Assembly: GCF_021398715.1 (NCBI RefSeq)
Contig: NZ_CP090347.1
Span: forward strand, 1,364,001-1,428,000
Reading direction: 5' to 3'
Length of the DNA: 64,000 nucleotides
From: Microbacterium binotii
GTDB taxonomy: Bacteria > Actinomycetota > Actinomycetes > Actinomycetales > Microbacteriaceae
The notes under the pieces were generated by a model that worked only from the letters and a program-made list of their open reading frames with translations, was not told the DNA's origin and did not search any database. Shown in pieces: positions 61,658 to 64,000 of the stretch (position 1 is the stretch's first letter; the number at the start of each line of letters is the position of its first letter). The translations under genes were made by a program, and so were the position numbers.

Positions 61658-63262
61658 GTGACCAAGCCCGTCGTCCTCATCGCTGAAGAGCTCTCTCCCG
61701 CCACGATCGATGCCCTCGGGCCCGATTTCGACGTGCGCCACGTCGACGGAGCAGACCGCGCCGCGCTGCTGCCCGCCCTCGCGGACGCGCACGCGGTGCT
61801 CGTGCGCTCGGCGACGCGGATGGATGCGGAGGCCATCGCCGCCGCACCGGTGCTGAAGGTCATCGCCCGCGCCGGCGTCGGACTCGACAACGTCGACATC
61901 AAGGCCGCGACGACCGCCGGCGTCATGGTCGTCAACGCGCCGACCTCGAACATCATCTCCGCAGCGGAGCTCACCGTCGGACACATCCTGAGCCTGGCGC
62001 GACGCATCCCCGCCGCGCACGCGTCCCTCTCGGCCGGCGCATGGAAGCGCAGCTCGTTCACCGGCACCGAGCTCTTCGAGAAGACGGTGGGCATCATCGG
62101 CCTCGGCCGCATCGGCGCGCTCATCGCCGCCCGCCTGCAGGCGTTCGACATGCGTGTCGTCGCCTACGACCCGTACGTCACGAGCGCCCGCGCCCAGCAG
62201 CTGGGCGTCGAGCTCCTCACGCTCGACGACCTGCTCGAGCAGAGCGACTTCATCACCATCCACATGCCCAAGACGCCCGAGACCACGGGCATGATCAGCA
62301 CCGAGCAGCTGCGCCGCATGAAGCCGACCGCGTTCGTGGTGAACGTCGCCCGCGGCGGACTGATCGACGAGGCAGCTCTCGCCGACGCCCTGATCTCGGG
62401 CGAGATCGCCGGTGCGGGGCTCGACGTGTTCTCGAGTGAGCCGCCCGCCGCCGACAGCGACGCCGCCCGCCTGCTGTCGCTGCCGAACGTGGTCGTCACC
62501 CCCCACCTCGGCGCATCGACCGACGAGGCGCAGGAGAAGGCCGGCGTCTCGGTCGCCAAGTCCGTGCGCCTGGCGCTGTCGGGCGAGCTCGTCCCGGATG
62601 CGGTCAACGTCGCCGGTGGCGTCATCGACCCCTACGTCCGCCCCGGCATCGCGCTCGTCGAGAAGCTCGGCCAGATCTTCTCCGCCCTCGCTGTCTCGCC
62701 CGTCACGAGCATCGACGTCGAGGTGCACGGCGAACTCAAGGACTATGACGTCAGCGTGCTGAAGCTCGCAGCCCTCAAGGGCGTCTTCACGAACATCGTC
62801 AGCGAATCGGTGTCGTACGTGAACGCGCCGCTGCTGGCCGACCAGCGCGGCATCGAGGTGCGCCTGATCGTCGACGGTGTGAGCGAGGAGTATCGCAACG
62901 TCATCACCGTCGCGGGTGCCCTCTCCGACGGCTCGCAGCTCTCGGTGTCGGGCACGCTCACCGGCACGAAGCAGATCGAGAAGCTCGTGGCCATCAACGG
63001 ACACGCCCTCGAGCTGCCGATCGAGAAGCACCACATCGTGATGCAGTACACCGACCGTCCCGGAATCGTCGCCGTCTACGGCCAGCGGTTCGGCGAGTCC
63101 GGCATCAACATCGCCGGGATGCAGATCGCCCGCCGTGCCGCCGGGGGACAGGCCCTCTCGGTGCTCACGGTCGACTCGCCGGTGGCCGAAGAACTGCTCG
63201 CCGAGGTGGGTTCCGCCATCCAGGCCGACCTGTTCCGCCAGATCGAGATCACCGAGTCCTGA
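61658..63262 (+). CDS. serA: D-3-phosphoglycerate dehydrogenase
   Basis: This 534-residue long-form SerA has a Rossmann motif GLGRIGALIA, the active-site ARGGLIDEAALADAL and His in VTPHLGASTDEAQEKAG. An intervening (ASB) domain and a C-terminal ACT domain (VMQYTDRPGIVAVYGQRFGE) provide serine feedback. It begins serine synthesis from 3-phosphoglycerate. GTG 61658 follows AAAGGAC. The 156-bp leader contains TAGGCT (61556-61561), a possible -10 box. Confidence 0.96.
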   Translation: MTKPVVLIAEELSPATIDALGPDFDVRHVDGADRAALLPALADAHAVLVRSATRMDAEAIAAAPVLKVIARAGVGLDNVDIKAATTAGVMVVNAPTSNIISAAELTVGHILSLARRIPAAHASLSAGAWKRSSFTGTELFEKTVGIIGLGRIGALIAARLQAFDMRVVAYDPYVTSARAQQLGVELLTLDDLLEQSDFITIHMPKTPETTGMISTEQLRRMKPTAFVVNVARGGLIDEAALADALISGEIAGAGLDVFSSEPPAADSDAARLLSLPNVVVTPHLGASTDEAQEKAGVSVAKSVRLALSGELVPDAVNVAGGVIDPYVRPGIALVEKLGQIFSALAVSPVTSIDVEVHGELKDYDVSVLKLAALKGVFTNIVSESVSYVNAPLLADQRGIEVRLIVDGVSEEYRNVITVAGALSDGSQLSVSGTLTGTKQIEKLVAINGHALELPIEKHHIVMQYTDRPGIVAVYGQRFGESGINIAGMQIARRAAGGQALSVLTVDSPVAEELLAEVGSAIQADLFRQIEITES

Positions 63263-63263
63263 C

Positions 63264-63295
63264 GCCGGGGCGCCGCGGCGCCGCGGCGCCCCGGC
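63264..63295. terminator. Perfect 32-bp palindrome after serA
   Basis: The 32 bases from 63264 to 63295 equal their own reverse complement (GCCGGGGCGCCGCGGC plus its complement). It begins one base after the serA stop codon and forms a very GC-rich hairpin in RNA from either strand. Confidence 0.85.
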
Positions 63296-63314
63296 CTGAC
63301 TCAGGCCACGACGC

Positions 63315-63385
63315 CGAGCGAGCATCAGTTCGCCGAATGAGCATCAGATCGGATGCTCGCTCGATGAACGGATGCTCGTTCGGCG
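63315..63385. repeat. Interleaved inverted repeats between serA and the TetR gene
   Basis: Arm A CGAGCGAGCATC (63315-63326) pairs perfectly with GATGCTCGCTCG (63352-63363). Arm B CGCCGAATGAGCATC (63331-63345) pairs with GATGCTCGTTCGGCG (63371-63385) with one mismatch. The order A-B-A'-B' is interlocked, as in a pseudoknot. It lies between convergent genes. Confidence 0.65.
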
Positions 63386-63400
63386 GGATGGCGGTGCGGG

Positions 63401-63946
63401 TCAGCCGCGCGCGGCGCGGGTGACGATCTCGACCAGGGCGTCCATCGCGGCACCCGTGGGGGTGGGCCCCGCGACACCGTCGCCTTCGAGGGCGTTGTTG
63501 AAGTACAGACCGTCGCTCACGAGCATCACGAGATCCAGGGCCGCCTCGCTCGCCACGTGCGCCCGCAGCGCATCGGCCCAGCGGTCGCGGATGGTGCGCA
63601 ATGCCGCACCCGCGGCGGCGTGCCCGCCCTGGGCGAGCCGCGAGACCGCGACGAGCGCCCGATCCAGCTCGTCATCGCTCATCGCGGACGTGCGCACGAA
63701 GTAGGCGACGGGACCTTCCGCTGACGCCGACATGCGATCCAGGTCTTCTTCGACGAGCACGTGGAGACGTTCGAGCAGACCGGTCTCCAAGGCGTCCTTC
63801 GACCCGAAGTGGTAGAGCAGGCCGCCCTTGGAGACCCCGGCGGCCCGGGCCGTCGCATCCATCGTCGCCGCGCGTTCGCCCTCGGTCACGAGGAGTCTCT
63901 CGAAGGCGTCGAGCACCAGCTCACGGGCGCGCGGGGGTCGACTCAT
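63401..63946 (-). CDS. TetR-family regulator
   Basis: This 181-residue protein has an N-terminal HTH (RARELVLDAFERLLVTEGER, then ATMDATARAAGVSKGGLLYH, FGSKDAL) and a C-terminal all-helical ligand domain of the TetR_C_37 sort (DRALVAVSRLAQGGHAAAGA, LDLVMLVSDGLYFNNALEG). TetR proteins of this form commonly repress an adjacent efflux gene, here presumably encoded to the right of the window. An AT-rich stretch CTGTTACTATACC (63979-63991) upstream may be the divergent promoter. Confidence 0.85.
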   Translation of the reverse strand: MSRPPRARELVLDAFERLLVTEGERAATMDATARAAGVSKGGLLYHFGSKDALETGLLERLHVLVEEDLDRMSASAEGPVAYFVRTSAMSDDELDRALVAVSRLAQGGHAAAGAALRTIRDRWADALRAHVASEAALDLVMLVSDGLYFNNALEGDGVAGPTPTGAAMDALVEIVTRAARG

Positions 63947-64000
63947 GGTCTCGATCGTACTGACGAAGGGCGTGTCATCTCTGTTACTATACCAGCCGGA

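Overview
This 64 kb window has very high GC content, mostly G/C third codon positions, dense 1-4 nt stop/start overlaps (ATGA, GTGA) and several near-leaderless starts. A tmRNA with the tag AESKRTDFALAA, two DUF7882-type proteins and the overall gene content point to an actinobacterium of the family Microbacteriaceae, most likely Microbacterium or a close relative. It looks like ordinary chromosome with a mobile-element edge at the left end and one probable accessory segment near 40-44 kb.

Layout: 1-724 is the edge of an integrated element, a serine recombinase that interrupts the 3' end of a tadC-like gene. The tad/Flp pilus tail genes follow (763-2217), then small membrane, cupin and secreted proteins and a GntR/SdpI/DUF1648 module (2.2-5.6 kb). 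From 13476 leftward to 5593 runs an eight-gene operon: flavin reductase, ABC importer, RutA-like ring-opening monooxygenase, RutB-like cysteine hydrolase, NtaA-type monooxygenase and DHA2 exporter. It looks like an uptake and oxidative catabolism pathway for a small, possibly pyrimidine-like, N-heterocycle. At 14-21.9 kb lie transporters with their regulators and a frameshifted FAD oxidoreductase/methyltransferase fusion facing its XRE-cupin regulator.

The 21.9-29.6 kb region is housekeeping: prfB, ftsE, ftsX, smpB, a MASE1 histidine kinase, a siderophore-interacting protein and the tmRNA gene ssrA. At 30-39.7 kb there are an LLM oxidoreductase, a fatty acid desaturase, a cold-shock gene with a coding-like in-frame upstream region, MarR, SDR and DUF7882 genes, a Cpe/LpqF-type beta-lactamase-like protein split by one in-frame TGA, hisN and tRNA-Lys(CTT). 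The 39.8-43.8 kb segment carries a secreted DUF5648/excalibur protein, a small membrane protein and a STAND (NB-ARC-like) TPR NTPase cut by one in-frame TAG. This pair is the best candidate for an undescribed signalling or defence-like system in the window.

The rest (43.8-64 kb) holds a TetR/MMPL exporter pair, MFS/MarR, a thiolase, otsAB (trehalose synthesis), the branched-chain amino-acid genes ilvD-ilvB-ilvN-ilvC, adhE, two small membrane proteins, serA and a TetR regulator at the right edge. Three genes are interrupted by a single-base-type lesion (frameshift near 16618, TGA at 37616, TAG at 43496). These may be true decay, regulated readthrough or sequence errors, and reads would be needed to tell.
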